From contig JAUNBK010000014.1 of NCBI GenBank assembly GCA_030527105.1, positions 1 to 58,730 on the forward strand: a stretch of 58,730 nucleotides of DNA. The letters are read 5' to 3'. Of the stretch, positions 1 through 9,094 are shown one piece after another (the stretch's first letter is position 1; each line of letters opens with the position of its first letter). Source of the stretch: Planctomycetia bacterium. Its GTDB lineage: Bacteria > Planctomycetota > Planctomycetia > Pirellulales > Thermoguttaceae. A program made the translations under genes and the position numbers. The notes under the pieces are model-generated. The model was not told the origin of the DNA, did no database searches, and worked only from the letters and a program-made list of their open reading frames with translations.

Positions 1-2977
1 CCCCATTCGCCTCACGCGCTCCCATCGTTTTGTAGGGGACGGAAAGATTATCAAAAATCCGTTGAATCGTGCCCGACTCGTCATAAACGCAGACCTGCGG
101 CACGTCGCGACCTCGAGAAATCGCGCGCAAAAGATGTTCTGGCAGCCGAAGCGACCACGCGTCCACTGCCGATTCCGGCTCGAATGGGTACTGGCTCAGA
201 ACCAAACGACCGCAGCGCAAAATGGGGCAATATTCAAAACCCGCTGGACCACCAAAGCGCGCCGGGAGACCAGCGACCACCATGGGTTCGAACGCGCTCC
301 CCGAAGGGAAAAGGAAGGGGCGCTCTACGGAGGGGAATTGAACCCACTCGCTATTTCGCGGATCCGAGTGCGTCGTGTCGGCAAGCTGAATCGGAAAAAT
401 ATTCGTTGGATACTCATCCTGCGCGAGAATCAAAACAGAATGTGCCGGATTCTTCAAAAACGTCTCAAGTCGTGCCTGAGCCGTACCGTTTCCCCCCACC
501 GACGCGAGAGTTTTCCCCTCAGCACCCTCAAAAAGGCGCTTGAGTTCGTTCGGCCCAACGATTAAAACGTCCACCTCATCCAGCTTCGCATCGCTCATAT
601 CCTTCAACCACTCGGCGCGAAACCGACGTGCAACATCTTCGGCACCAATGTACCCTACCCTGGGCGCGGTCGCCAACCCCGTCGACCAATCGCTCCACTC
701 CGCCAGAAAATCGTGCGCTGGTTTTTTCTCAACCCAAAGTCCAAACTCCCTCTGGACGCGCCCCTCGCGCACGAAAAATCGATCTTCCCCCTTCGGAAGC
801 ATCTTCCCGGCAAGTTCCCAATTGGGATTCCACTCGGGTTTTTCCTCACTCACGACCGCGCGATGCGCAAGCTCCACGCAGACGGTATGATTTTCGGACG
901 ACTCGAATTGCGTTTGACGCTTCGGAATCGTGAGATTGAGCGAAACCAATTCACGCCCGGCAGGGTTCAATCGGCGCGAGATGGATTGGGAAAGATCGCC
1001 CACGCGCACGCTCAGCGTGAGATCGCGCACGCAGTCCGTGTCGTTCAGGAGCCAGAATCGCGCAGGAATCGTACTTCCCTCAACCACCCGCGCGGGAATT
1101 GGTTCCAACGCGAAAAACACTGGCTCGTAGCTGTCCTGAATCGCTCCCCAACGAGGGTTCAGGTCGCTATCCATCGTCGGCGCGGGAGCAAACTCCGTGA
1201 GAGTCCAGGGGCAGAACCCCGAGACGCCCGCCGCTCGATAGGCAGGAACCTGCATCCGCCACGCCTTCCCTTTTGCGCGCGCCATCACGCTCCCGAAGCC
1301 GTCTTTATAAGCCTCATCCCCCAACACGAGAGAGTACGCATCGACGCAGCGGAAGTGCTGAATATGAAGCAGCTCGCCCAAATAAAACGGCTTCTGGCGG
1401 TTCCACTTCCAAAACGCGCTGGGGTAGGTGGAAACGACTTTCCCCTTCTCCATCCACCAGCAATCTTGCGGCCAATCTAAGTCCTCGTTCCCTTTTCGAA
1501 CGCCCGCATAATCCATCGGGTAGTGCAAATTCACCACGTCGGCAGTCCCTTCCGGGTCGAGATCGCCATCATAAGAGATCGGGCGCGTCGCGTCGAACGT
1601 TTTCGCTCTTCGCCCCGCCTCCGCCAAAAGATGCTCCACATCGGGGCAAACGTACGTTCCACCGCAATGCAGAATTTCGTTGCAGAGGGAGAAAAAGCAG
1701 AATGAGGGGGAGTTTCGCAATTTCTTTTGAAGTGCCCGAACGTGGATGTCGTAATTGGTCCAAAATTCCGCATCGTTGAGCGCGTAGGCGCGGACCCAGC
1801 AGAAGAAACCCGTCTCGAGGATGATCGGCATCCCAAGCTCGTCCGCCTTTTCGCTCCAACCTTTTGGCCAGTAGTTTGCGTGGAGTCGAACGCAATTGAT
1901 GTTCGCTCGCCTGAGCGTCGTGAAGAATTGGTGTGCAGGATTCGAAGAATCCCCATCCACAATCGAATTGCGTGGGTGTGCCGCCGTCGCCAAGGCGTGA
2001 AACGGGACGCCATTCAAAACGAAAGTGTCTCCCTCGCACCAAACTTCTCGAAATCCAAACCGCTCCCGGCAAGTCGCGAAGTCGCCCATTTTGACGTTCA
2101 AAAAGTACAAAAACGGATCGCGAGGGCACCAGACGCGCGGCGCAAGCCACGGGCGCTCCAACCGAAATCGAACACAGCCTCCCGCCGGAATCGCAACGGT
2201 CTGCGTGTCGAATTTTATGTCCGTCCCTTCCACATCAGCCGACACGGGGAAAGAAACGTCCGAAGTGGTGAGATTTTGCACCTCGAAATCGACCGTGATT
2301 TTTTTCTGCCGCCAAGAAGTCTGAATAAAAAGGTCGTTTATTTGAAGCGTGTCGCGAATCTCAAGCCGAATCGGCTCCCAAATCCCGCACCCATAAATGC
2401 CTTGCGAGCCGATCGGATAGAGAACCGTCTCGGACAAATTGTCCGCAAGTCGGCGCCCGGGACCCACGTCCAGGGATTCTGGCTGCTCCTTCAAGAGCGA
2501 CGTGATGCCCTCGACGCGAACGATCAACTCGTACGCGCCGCCGTTCTTCGCGACGTGCGTGAATTCCACCTCGAACGGCTCGGCACCTCCTCGATAGCCG
2601 CCAACGTGCTGCCCCTCCACCCAAACCTGCGCGTCAAACTTCACACCGTCGAAACAAAGAAACGCGTGCTGATTCTCGGAGAGTTTAGGCGCTTCAAACT
2701 TCGTGCGGTACCAATGGATTTTGCGAATCGGCAGCCGCGCCTCCTGCGGAAGCACGATCGGCACCCAATCCGCATTTTTGCACGCCGCGAGCTGCTCCCA
2801 AGTGCGTATTTCCTCCGAACTAAAAAGCTCCCAACACGAACCAAGCGCGTTGGGGGAGGGCGTCGGCGCAGAATCCGTCTGATCCGCACGAAGCGAGACA
2901 AACGAAAATGATACGACAAACGAAAACAGCGACAAAAATAAAATTACTGATTTCAAAAATCGGTGGGAGTGGTTCAT
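1..2977 (-). CDS. Secreted glycoside hydrolase family 2 protein (C-terminus cut by window edge)
   Basis: The frame is open from an ATG at 2977 to the left edge, giving at least 992 residues. It begins with a signal peptide (basic start, then a long Leu/Phe/Val stretch to about residue 30). A GH2 sugar-binding-like N-domain and an immunoglobulin-like domain lead to the family motif FGFREVWCEGDTFVLNG (about residue 310). Then come NCVRLHANYWP, the acid/base pair Asn-Glu in SLCNEILHC (about 432) and a likely nucleophile Glu in YLGELLHIQ (about 535). After about residue 650 there is a beta-sandwich and a Rossmann-like region with VDVLIVGP, resembling the amidotransferase-like domains of some beta-galactosidases. 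It is probably an exported beta-galactosidase or beta-glucuronidase; the substrate cannot be told. AAAGGA lies 8 nt before the ATG. Confidence 0.88.
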   Translation of the reverse strand, partial: MNHSHRFLKSVILFLSLFSFVVSFSFVSLRADQTDSAPTPSPNALGSCWELFSSEEIRTWEQLAACKNADWVPIVLPQEARLPIRKIHWYRTKFEAPKLSENQHAFLCFDGVKFDAQVWVEGQHVGGYRGGAEPFEVEFTHVAKNGGAYELIVRVEGITSLLKEQPESLDVGPGRRLADNLSETVLYPIGSQGIYGCGIWEPIRLEIRDTLQINDLFIQTSWRQKKITVDFEVQNLTTSDVSFPVSADVEGTDIKFDTQTVAIPAGGCVRFRLERPWLAPRVWCPRDPFLYFLNVKMGDFATCRERFGFREVWCEGDTFVLNGVPFHALATAAHPRNSIVDGDSSNPAHQFFTTLRRANINCVRLHANYWPKGWSEKADELGMPIILETGFFCWVRAYALNDAEFWTNYDIHVRALQKKLRNSPSFCFFSLCNEILHCGGTYVCPDVEHLLAEAGRRAKTFDATRPISYDGDLDPEGTADVVNLHYPMDYAGVRKGNEDLDWPQDCWWMEKGKVVSTYPSAFWKWNRQKPFYLGELLHIQHFRCVDAYSLVLGDEAYKDGFGSVMARAKGKAWRMQVPAYRAAGVSGFCPWTLTEFAPAPTMDSDLNPRWGAIQDSYEPVFFALEPIPARVVEGSTIPARFWLLNDTDCVRDLTLSVRVGDLSQSISRRLNPAGRELVSLNLTIPKRQTQFESSENHTVCVELAHRAVVSEEKPEWNPNWELAGKMLPKGEDRFFVREGRVQREFGLWVEKKPAHDFLAEWSDWSTGLATAPRVGYIGAEDVARRFRAEWLKDMSDAKLDEVDVLIVGPNELKRLFEGAEGKTLASVGGNGTAQARLETFLKNPAHSVLILAQDEYPTNIFPIQLADTTHSDPRNSEWVQFPSVERPFLFPSGSAFEPMVVAGLPARFGGPAGFEYCPILRCGRLVLSQYPFEPESAVDAWSLRLPEHLLRAISRGRDVPQVCVYDESGTIQRIFDNLSVPYKTMGAREANG

Positions 2978-3044
2978 AAAAGAATCCTTTCTCGTTATAG
3001 TGACACTCAAATGAATTGGAATTCTCATAAAAAAATGAGAAAAC

Positions 3045-3103
3045 GTGGTGCGGAAGCTCCAACGGCGGGCGGAATCGGAAATTTCAACGCGGAATATTAT
3101 AAA
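3045..3103 (+). repeat. Dispersed ~106-bp repeat, truncated copy E
   Basis: It matches the right half of the family: GTGGTGCG, CCAACGGCGG, CGGAAATTTCAACG and a TATTATAA end. It lies just upstream of the GH2 gene and is followed directly by a second copy. Confidence 0.7.
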
Positions 3104-3106
3104 TCT

Positions 3107-3206
3107 GCGTACTCAAAAACAACACTTTGCACGAAGTTTCGGGAGCCGTGGTGCGGAAGCTCCAACGGCGGACAAAAATCGAAAATTTCAACACAAAGTA
3201 TTATAA
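3107..3206 (+). repeat. Dispersed ~106-bp repeat, copy F, overlapping the scpB stop
   Basis: It carries GGGAGCCGTGGTGCGGAAGC, CCAACGGCGGAC, AAAATTTCAACA and AGTATTATAAATC. The left part is diverged. Its right end supplies the stop codon and last codons of scpB, so the repeat probably inserted at, or defines, the scpB 3' end. Confidence 0.7.
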
Positions 3207-4010
3207 ATCCTCGCTCTGGGGCAGGTCGGCAAGAGACTCCAGCTCGAAAAGTTTGAGAAAACGATCCGTGGTGTAGTACAAGGAGAGAAACTTGACGCCC
3301 CTGCGCGCCTTTTGCACCCTCAAAAGTCCGCGTCGGACGAGTTGCGACAGGACGGCTCCGCACGAAGCGCCACGCAGCTCGTTGATCTCCTCGAGAGTGA
3401 GCGGCTGCTCGTACGCGACGATCGAAAGAACGTCGATAGCAACCTGCGAAAGTTTCGCCTGACGAATTTTCCCATAGAAAAGCTCCCGCAGCGGCGCGTA
3501 TTCCTCACGAAGCTGCAAGAGAAAACCTTTCTCGGAAAAAACAATACGCCACGGGACGCGCGTGCGATCGTACTGCGCGTTCAAATCGTTCGCAAGTTGG
3601 ATCGCTTCTTCCTCGCTCACGCCACGCATGAGTCGCGAAGCTGTTGCTGGAGAAAGAGGCTCATTCTGCGGATTCCCAACGAACAACATCGCCTCCAACA
3701 CGGTGGCGGGCGTGACGGGGACGCGCCGATCGTCGTCGATCTCCGACACAAACTCACCCTCCGCAAAAGCGAAAACGGACGGCGCATTCTCGTCGAAAAG
3801 CTCCAAGGAGGTCGAATTCTCGTCCTCCTCGTCTTCCGCCGCCGCGTCGTCCAGGGAATCCTGCCCGAAATCCTCCGAGTCGTCGCCCAAGAGATCGTTC
3901 GCGTCGTCCATGATCGGGTTGGAAGCCGAATTCTCGTTCTCCCCCCCACCATGCATGGCACGCGCGAACGCTCGTCCTAATTCCTCAAAGGATAGTTCGT
4001 CAAACGACAT
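3201..4010 (-). CDS. scpB: Segregation and condensation protein B (ScpB)
   Basis: 269 residues. ScpB is the winged-helix partner of ScpA and Smc in chromosome condensation and segregation. The ScpB core spans about residues 95-265: VTPATVLEAMLFVGNP, then QAKLSQVAIDVLSIVAYEQP, an ELRGASC turn typical of the second winged helix, and a C-terminal TTDRFLKLFELESLADLP. The first ~90 residues are a very acidic Asp/Glu/Asn/Ser-rich extension absent from shorter ScpBs. AGAGG lies 5 nt before the ATG. No scpA is adjacent. The gene sits between a sugar symporter and a glycosidase, all on the minus strand, 59 nt after the symporter stop. The stop codon lies within a dispersed repeat. Confidence 0.92.
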   Translation of the reverse strand: MSFDELSFEELGRAFARAMHGGGENENSASNPIMDDANDLLGDDSEDFGQDSLDDAAAEDEEDENSTSLELFDENAPSVFAFAEGEFVSEIDDDRRVPVTPATVLEAMLFVGNPQNEPLSPATASRLMRGVSEEEAIQLANDLNAQYDRTRVPWRIVFSEKGFLLQLREEYAPLRELFYGKIRQAKLSQVAIDVLSIVAYEQPLTLEEINELRGASCGAVLSQLVRRGLLRVQKARRGVKFLSLYYTTDRFLKLFELESLADLPQSEDL

Positions 4011-4069
4011 TTTCGCCTCTTGCGATTCGTCTCTTGTGCCCGAGCGCGACTCGGATCAAGCAAAAGTTT

Positions 4070-6199
4070 CTACCAAAAATACGCGTACAACACCAAGGTG
4101 AGAATCACGACAAAGATGCCGCAAATCGCAGCGCCTTTGGAGGGCGTCATATCCATGTCGCCACCCTTCGGGAGCTGCTTCTCTTCCGCAAGCGGACACG
4201 CAAAATTGATAATCATCATGATAATCCACAAAACGCCAAACGTGAGAGCCATCTGGTTGAGATAGTTCATCTCGTTGATGCCGCCGAAAGAGATGAATTT
4301 TGTCGCACCGTAGACGATGGGACTCAGAACGATCGCCACGACGCCCGCGAAGCCAGGCACGCGCTTCGATACGAGTCCATAAAGGAACACGACCAAAACG
4401 CCCGGGGAGAGATAGCCTTGGAACTCTTGGATGTATTTGAAGAGTCCGCCGAATCGTGGATCCGCCAAAAATGGGACAATGAGGCACGCGATAATGGCGA
4501 AAAGCACGACACAAACGCGCCCGATGAAGACTTGCTTCTTCTGGGAGGCGTTTTTGTTGATATACTCGTTGTAGATATCCATCGTGAAAATGGTGGAAGC
4601 CGCATTGAGCATGGAAGCGAGGGAACTCATAATCGCGCCGAAAAGCGCCGCAAGAACGAAGCCACTCACGCCGACCGGGAACGGAAGATTGCGCAACAGA
4701 AGTGGGAACGCCGCGTCGTATTTGTACCCGACCAACTCCTTCTCAACGGAGTACTTGGCAGGCGCGAAGATGTCCAACGCGCCCTTCTCCCCCTCTTTTT
4801 CTCCCTTCTTTTCCTTAATGAGCGCCTTATTCGCACCCTGAAGCGCCAGCGCGCTCACGAGCGACTCATCCATCGTCACGCCAGCCTTTTGGTTTGCCTC
4901 TTCGATCTTCTTGCGACTCTCGGCAAGCAATCCCTCCGGGTTCGAAACGTTCGTCTTTTTCACATTATAATCAAAAATTTCCTTCGCCTTCTCGGGATAG
5001 AGAACGGAATACTCCTGATTGAATTGGAAAATAGAATTCGTTTTGTCCCCCTCCTGCGGCGTTCCAGCGACAAGGCGGTCGAAAAGCGCACTCACGGGGC
5101 GATTCGCCATTTCGTCGCTTTGCGCCTCGCTCTTCATCTGATCATGATAGAGATTGAAGGCAATAATGCCAGGGACGACAACGATAAAAGGAATCAACAA
5201 CTTCATGCCAGCAGCAAAAACAATCCCCTTCTGCCCCTCGGCAAGAGATCGAGAACCAAGCGTGCGCTGCATGATATACTGATTCAGCCCCCAGTAATAA
5301 AAGTTCGGAATCCAAATCCCAAAAAAGAGCGTGGTCCACACAATATTCGGGTCGTTCAGCGGTCGAAGCATGTGGAGCTTGTCGGCATTCACGATCATGA
5401 ACTTCTCGACGACGTGCGAATCTTCCTTCACGTCCGAGAACATGTCGATACTATCCGCGTCCTTTTGATATTGAACGGGACGAAGATATTGCGGCGTCAC
5501 GCCACACTCTTGAGGTTGAACTTTGTCGAATTGCCCAAACGCGAAGATCATCACGACGAAACCACCAAGAATAAGAGCGGAACCTTGGAGCAGATCCGCC
5601 CACGCGCACGCTTTCAAGCCGCCGATGAAGACGTAGAGCGTCGCGAGAGCGCCCAAACACCAACTCGCCGTGACGACATTAATCGGAATCCCAAGGACGG
5701 AAGTCCCGCGGAAGAGCGTGTCGACCGTGAGCGCTCCGAGATAAATGACGGCAGCAATCGAAACCCCCACCAAAATAATCATCATGAGGAACGACATGAG
5801 CGAACGCGCCGTTTTATTGTAGCGATATTCAAGAAACTCGGGGACGGTATAAATCCCGCACCGGAGGAACATGGGGAGGAAGATGAACGCGACGCCCACG
5901 AGCGTAATCGCGGCAATCCACTCGAAACTCGCGATCGCCAGCCCGGTACATTGTGCGGCATTGCCCGCCATGCCGACGAATTGCTCGGCAGAAATATTCG
6001 CGGCGATGAGCGAAAAGCCGATGAGCCACCAACTCAAACCACGCCCTGCGAGAAAATAATCTTGACTCGAATCGCCAGCCGATCGGCTTTTCATTGTGCT
6101 GATCAAAATCACGGCGACAATGAAAGCGACAAAGACCGCAGCGTCCCACGTGGCAAAAGCGAATCCGCTCGCCTGCGCCGTTGCAATGAGAAAATTCAT
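4070..6199 (-). CDS. Sodium/solute symporter (SSS family, probably sugar)
   Basis: 709 residues with about 14 hydrophobic membrane segments. Family signatures include SRSAGDSSQDYFLAGRGLSW, IAANISAEQFVGMAGNAA and YTVPEFLEYRYN near the N-terminus, as in Na+/glucose and Na+/galactose cotransporters. A long hydrophilic insert (about residues 370-490, with a Lys/Glu run) separates membrane blocks. I chose the ATG at 6199 because GGAG lies 8 nt upstream; a TTG at 6223 in the same frame has no such support. Neighbours are a secreted glycosidase-like gene upstream and scpB downstream. With the GH2 gene further on, it probably imports sugars released outside the cytoplasm. The exact substrate is not readable from sequence. 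Confidence 0.85.
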   Translation of the reverse strand: MNFLIATAQASGFAFATWDAAVFVAFIVAVILISTMKSRSAGDSSQDYFLAGRGLSWWLIGFSLIAANISAEQFVGMAGNAAQCTGLAIASFEWIAAITLVGVAFIFLPMFLRCGIYTVPEFLEYRYNKTARSLMSFLMMIILVGVSIAAVIYLGALTVDTLFRGTSVLGIPINVVTASWCLGALATLYVFIGGLKACAWADLLQGSALILGGFVVMIFAFGQFDKVQPQECGVTPQYLRPVQYQKDADSIDMFSDVKEDSHVVEKFMIVNADKLHMLRPLNDPNIVWTTLFFGIWIPNFYYWGLNQYIMQRTLGSRSLAEGQKGIVFAAGMKLLIPFIVVVPGIIAFNLYHDQMKSEAQSDEMANRPVSALFDRLVAGTPQEGDKTNSIFQFNQEYSVLYPEKAKEIFDYNVKKTNVSNPEGLLAESRKKIEEANQKAGVTMDESLVSALALQGANKALIKEKKGEKEGEKGALDIFAPAKYSVEKELVGYKYDAAFPLLLRNLPFPVGVSGFVLAALFGAIMSSLASMLNAASTIFTMDIYNEYINKNASQKKQVFIGRVCVVLFAIIACLIVPFLADPRFGGLFKYIQEFQGYLSPGVLVVFLYGLVSKRVPGFAGVVAIVLSPIVYGATKFISFGGINEMNYLNQMALTFGVLWIIMMIINFACPLAEEKQLPKGGDMDMTPSKGAAICGIFVVILTLVLYAYFW

Positions 6200-6269
6200 A
6201 AAACAAACTCCAATGCAGTACAAAGTGTGTTAAAAAACATATATTTGGGTGCCATCCGCCCCACTCCGT

Positions 6270-6298
6270 ATTTTACCCTTTCTTGCTTTTTTATGCAA
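6270..6298 (-). promoter_or_regulatory. Possible promoter of the sodium/solute symporter
   Basis: On the minus strand TTGCAT (6298-6293), a 17-nt spacer and TAAAAT (6275-6270), 71 nt before the chosen start. The -35 is one base from consensus. Confidence 0.4.
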
Positions 6299-6363
6299 TG
6301 CGGGGGGAGCGGGGATTTCGAAATTTTTTCCGAAAAAGGACTCGACTTTTTTAATCGGCTCCC

Positions 6364-9033
6364 TTATTCATCCAAAAAAATCGTCCCTCTTTGGACGACT
6401 TTCGCGCGACCGTTCACGAGGATTTGAAAAACAACCCCCGCCGGCGCATCGATTTTGAGTTCGCTCTCCCCCACAAAATCGACGGCGACTGGCGACACGA
6501 TTCGGAATTTCTCGTTCCAAATCCACTCGACATTCTCCTGCGTGCCACTCAAACGCAAACGCAAAAAGATAAGCGCTGTCGGATTGATATCGTACATGTA
6601 TCGTTCCAAACTCGTCGGATCGACGGAATCCGGGAGCAACCCCGCCGAAATTCCCTCTTTATAAACTTGTCGCTCGCCACTGTGGGTGATTGCCTCCGCG
6701 ACTTCGCGCCAAATCGCGCGCTCCGAGTCATTTTTCCCCAAAACCTCGGCAAGATCAAGAAGCCCGTAGGCGTAGACCGTGCCGATCCATTGAACCGGAC
6801 GCCCGATCCAGTTGGGCGCCCTCCAATTCGTCGCTCCAAGGACGCCGATCGAGGCACCGAATTGGAAGGGACGCTCTTCCGCATCCCACCAATAGATGTA
6901 GGGGACGCCCTCCCACGCGCGGCGCCGTGCCTCGTCGAGAAACGCAGATTCTTTCGTGATTCGAAACGCAAGGACGTTTGCGCGAATCGCGTGCGCCACC
7001 GCGAGCAAATCGGGCGTGTGGAGCGGCATCTCCCAACATTGCGCACCACGAGCAACTTGATAGCGACGCGAATATTCAAGCGTTTTTCGCGCAGAGGCAA
7101 GGAGCGAGACGTCGCCCGAGACGAGATAGCCACGCAGCATCGAGAGCGCGTGGGAGGCGCAAGTCCCCAAGGCGTGGTTCTCAAAATGCCCCTCCGCGTA
7201 CTTGCCATGATAAAGGAACGTGCCGTCAGAACTCTGCGCCCGCTGCGCGCCCTGCGCACGATCGAGCGTCCTTTGAGCAAAAACTTCCGCCTCGTTGCGC
7301 AAAAAGTACGCACGCGGATTCTCTATATGCGTCCCGCCATCGACCAGAGCGCCAAATTCAACCTTGCCACCCAACAAATCGAGAGCCGAAGCGTGCCCGA
7401 CGAAGGGTTGGCGTACCCAACGCGACTCGATGCAATGCCCCCAACCTTGGGAGGAACGCAGACCGCCCGACTCAAGCGCAAATCGATAGAGTGAGAAAAG
7501 CTCCTCGCGCGGCAATTCCTCGGGCGTCGCAAGAGACTTTCGATGAAATCGCGCTCGTTGTGCGAGGAACGCGCGACGCACCAATTCGACCGAATCGCGA
7601 GCCAAATCGCCCGACGCGGGCAAAATCGAAAGCGTCGGCGTATCTCCCTCGCAAGGAGTGAGACCCAAACGCGCGTGCTGCGTCCCGTCGGCAAAATTCG
7701 GAATCGCAAACGTCGGCTGAGACGCAGAATTCTCCCACTGAAGCGCGAAAAGTGCGCGAGGCGTCACGACTCCCATCCATTGCTGCGTGAGCAAGTCGGG
7801 CGACGGACAAAATCGATTGTGTTCCTCCGTGCGATTATCGAGTTTCGAGGAACTCCACTCCCCCTCCTCGAGCAGCTCGACACCGGGCAAAACGCCCCAT
7901 CGACACACGCCCGGAATATGGACGGCATACTCGTTTTCGTCGAGCGTCACGGCGCAAAGGATCTGCTCGTCGCTACCCTGCTCTTTGTTTTCCAGCGTGC
8001 AAAAATAGATTTTTGCGCAACCACCCTCCCCACCGGCACAAGCCCTCGGCGGCAGCGGCGTCGTTCCGTCCTTCAAACGAAGGCGCTGAGGCAACTCTGA
8101 ACGAGGATCGTCCGAGAGCGCTTTTGGCGCATGAACGATTCGCACTCGGCGTTCAACCGCTCCAAAATCCGTCTCAACCCTCCAAACGCACAAATCCAAC
8201 GGCTTCTCCGGATTCGACGTGTACTCCAGGATTTTTTCCTCACCCTCCCGAAAAACGACGCTTTGCCCATTGATTTTCGCCTCCACTGGCTCATCCTTTC
8301 GACGATTCGTGAGACGCATTTTTACGACCTGCGGCGTCGAAGGAAACGTCTCCTGAGGCGAAAAATCCTCTGGAGGGAGAAGCTCCATTTCGATCGGAGA
8401 ACAAGAGCGCGCGTACAATTCGATCTTGTCGATAAGAATCTCGGCAGGCGCGTTGGCGGGGTCGAGACGAATGTGGGAAAGCGTCGCGTCGGACTCAAAA
8501 GGAATCTCCGCCACAGCCCACTCCGGCGTGTCGCTCGCCCCCGTTGGAACGCTCGTGAGCGACTTTTTTCTCGCTCGCGCCGACGCGTCTTCCGTATAAT
8601 GTGGATATTTCGCGTTTGTCCAATAAATCGCCATGCTTTTGTCGCTCGACGGCGTCTTACGAAAGTAGACTTTAAGGACAAACGCCTCGCCAATCACTCT
8701 GCTCGTCGAGAGAGCCACGTCGCCAAGATTCGGAACGGGACAGTGGCAATAAGGGTCGCCGCCCGTCGAACGCACAAGGAGCGCGCCGTCGTGTGCCTCG
8801 AGCGTGCAATCGTGCAGCGCCGACCAACCTTGCGTGTCGGCTGGTGTCTCGGCTGACGTCTCGAAATCCCACGTGAAAAGATGCGCCTCCGTGGAATCTT
8901 CCTGGTTCGTTTGAATCCAAACTTTCGCGTCGTCCGCCGCGCCAACTCGACACGCAAACGCGCAAAAAAGCGCCAACACGATGATTCGTTTTCGACCTTC
9001 AACTCGAAATAATGGTGGGGTTCTTCGTTTCAT
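6364..9033 (-). CDS. Secreted protein with carbohydrate-binding-like and alpha/alpha-barrel-like regions
   Basis: 889 residues from the ATG at 9033, which has AGAAGGA about 9 nt upstream. The start MKRRTPPLFRVEGRKR is followed by a hydrophobic core ending in VGAADD, an export signal. The frame is open 88 codons further upstream, but that part is antisense to priA and lacks a signal peptide. A Trp/Tyr-rich beta region ending in ILIDKIELYARS (about residues 35-190) looks like a carbohydrate-binding module. The C-terminal half (about 560-830) has helical, Trp/His-rich motifs such as ENHALGTCASHALSMLRGYL, WEMPLHTPDLLAVAHAI and GVPYIYWWDAEERPF, resembling six-hairpin glycosidases or lyases. I cannot name the family or catalytic residues. 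The symporter directly downstream supports a role in polysaccharide breakdown. Confidence 0.75.
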   Translation of the reverse strand: MKRRTPPLFRVEGRKRIIVLALFCAFACRVGAADDAKVWIQTNQEDSTEAHLFTWDFETSAETPADTQGWSALHDCTLEAHDGALLVRSTGGDPYCHCPVPNLGDVALSTSRVIGEAFVLKVYFRKTPSSDKSMAIYWTNAKYPHYTEDASARARKKSLTSVPTGASDTPEWAVAEIPFESDATLSHIRLDPANAPAEILIDKIELYARSCSPIEMELLPPEDFSPQETFPSTPQVVKMRLTNRRKDEPVEAKINGQSVVFREGEEKILEYTSNPEKPLDLCVWRVETDFGAVERRVRIVHAPKALSDDPRSELPQRLRLKDGTTPLPPRACAGGEGGCAKIYFCTLENKEQGSDEQILCAVTLDENEYAVHIPGVCRWGVLPGVELLEEGEWSSSKLDNRTEEHNRFCPSPDLLTQQWMGVVTPRALFALQWENSASQPTFAIPNFADGTQHARLGLTPCEGDTPTLSILPASGDLARDSVELVRRAFLAQRARFHRKSLATPEELPREELFSLYRFALESGGLRSSQGWGHCIESRWVRQPFVGHASALDLLGGKVEFGALVDGGTHIENPRAYFLRNEAEVFAQRTLDRAQGAQRAQSSDGTFLYHGKYAEGHFENHALGTCASHALSMLRGYLVSGDVSLLASARKTLEYSRRYQVARGAQCWEMPLHTPDLLAVAHAIRANVLAFRITKESAFLDEARRRAWEGVPYIYWWDAEERPFQFGASIGVLGATNWRAPNWIGRPVQWIGTVYAYGLLDLAEVLGKNDSERAIWREVAEAITHSGERQVYKEGISAGLLPDSVDPTSLERYMYDINPTALIFLRLRLSGTQENVEWIWNEKFRIVSPVAVDFVGESELKIDAPAGVVFQILVNGRAKVVQRGTIFLDE

Positions 9034-9094
9034 TTCGTTTTTCCTTCTGATTAAGGGCTGGTTGGCAGGGCTGATTATTGTCATCAGTAAAATA

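Noticed and set aside
4034..6427. Long plus-strand frame (797 codons) opposite the symporter
   Set aside because: His/Arg/Asp-rich with no domain; it is antisense to a clear SSS transporter.
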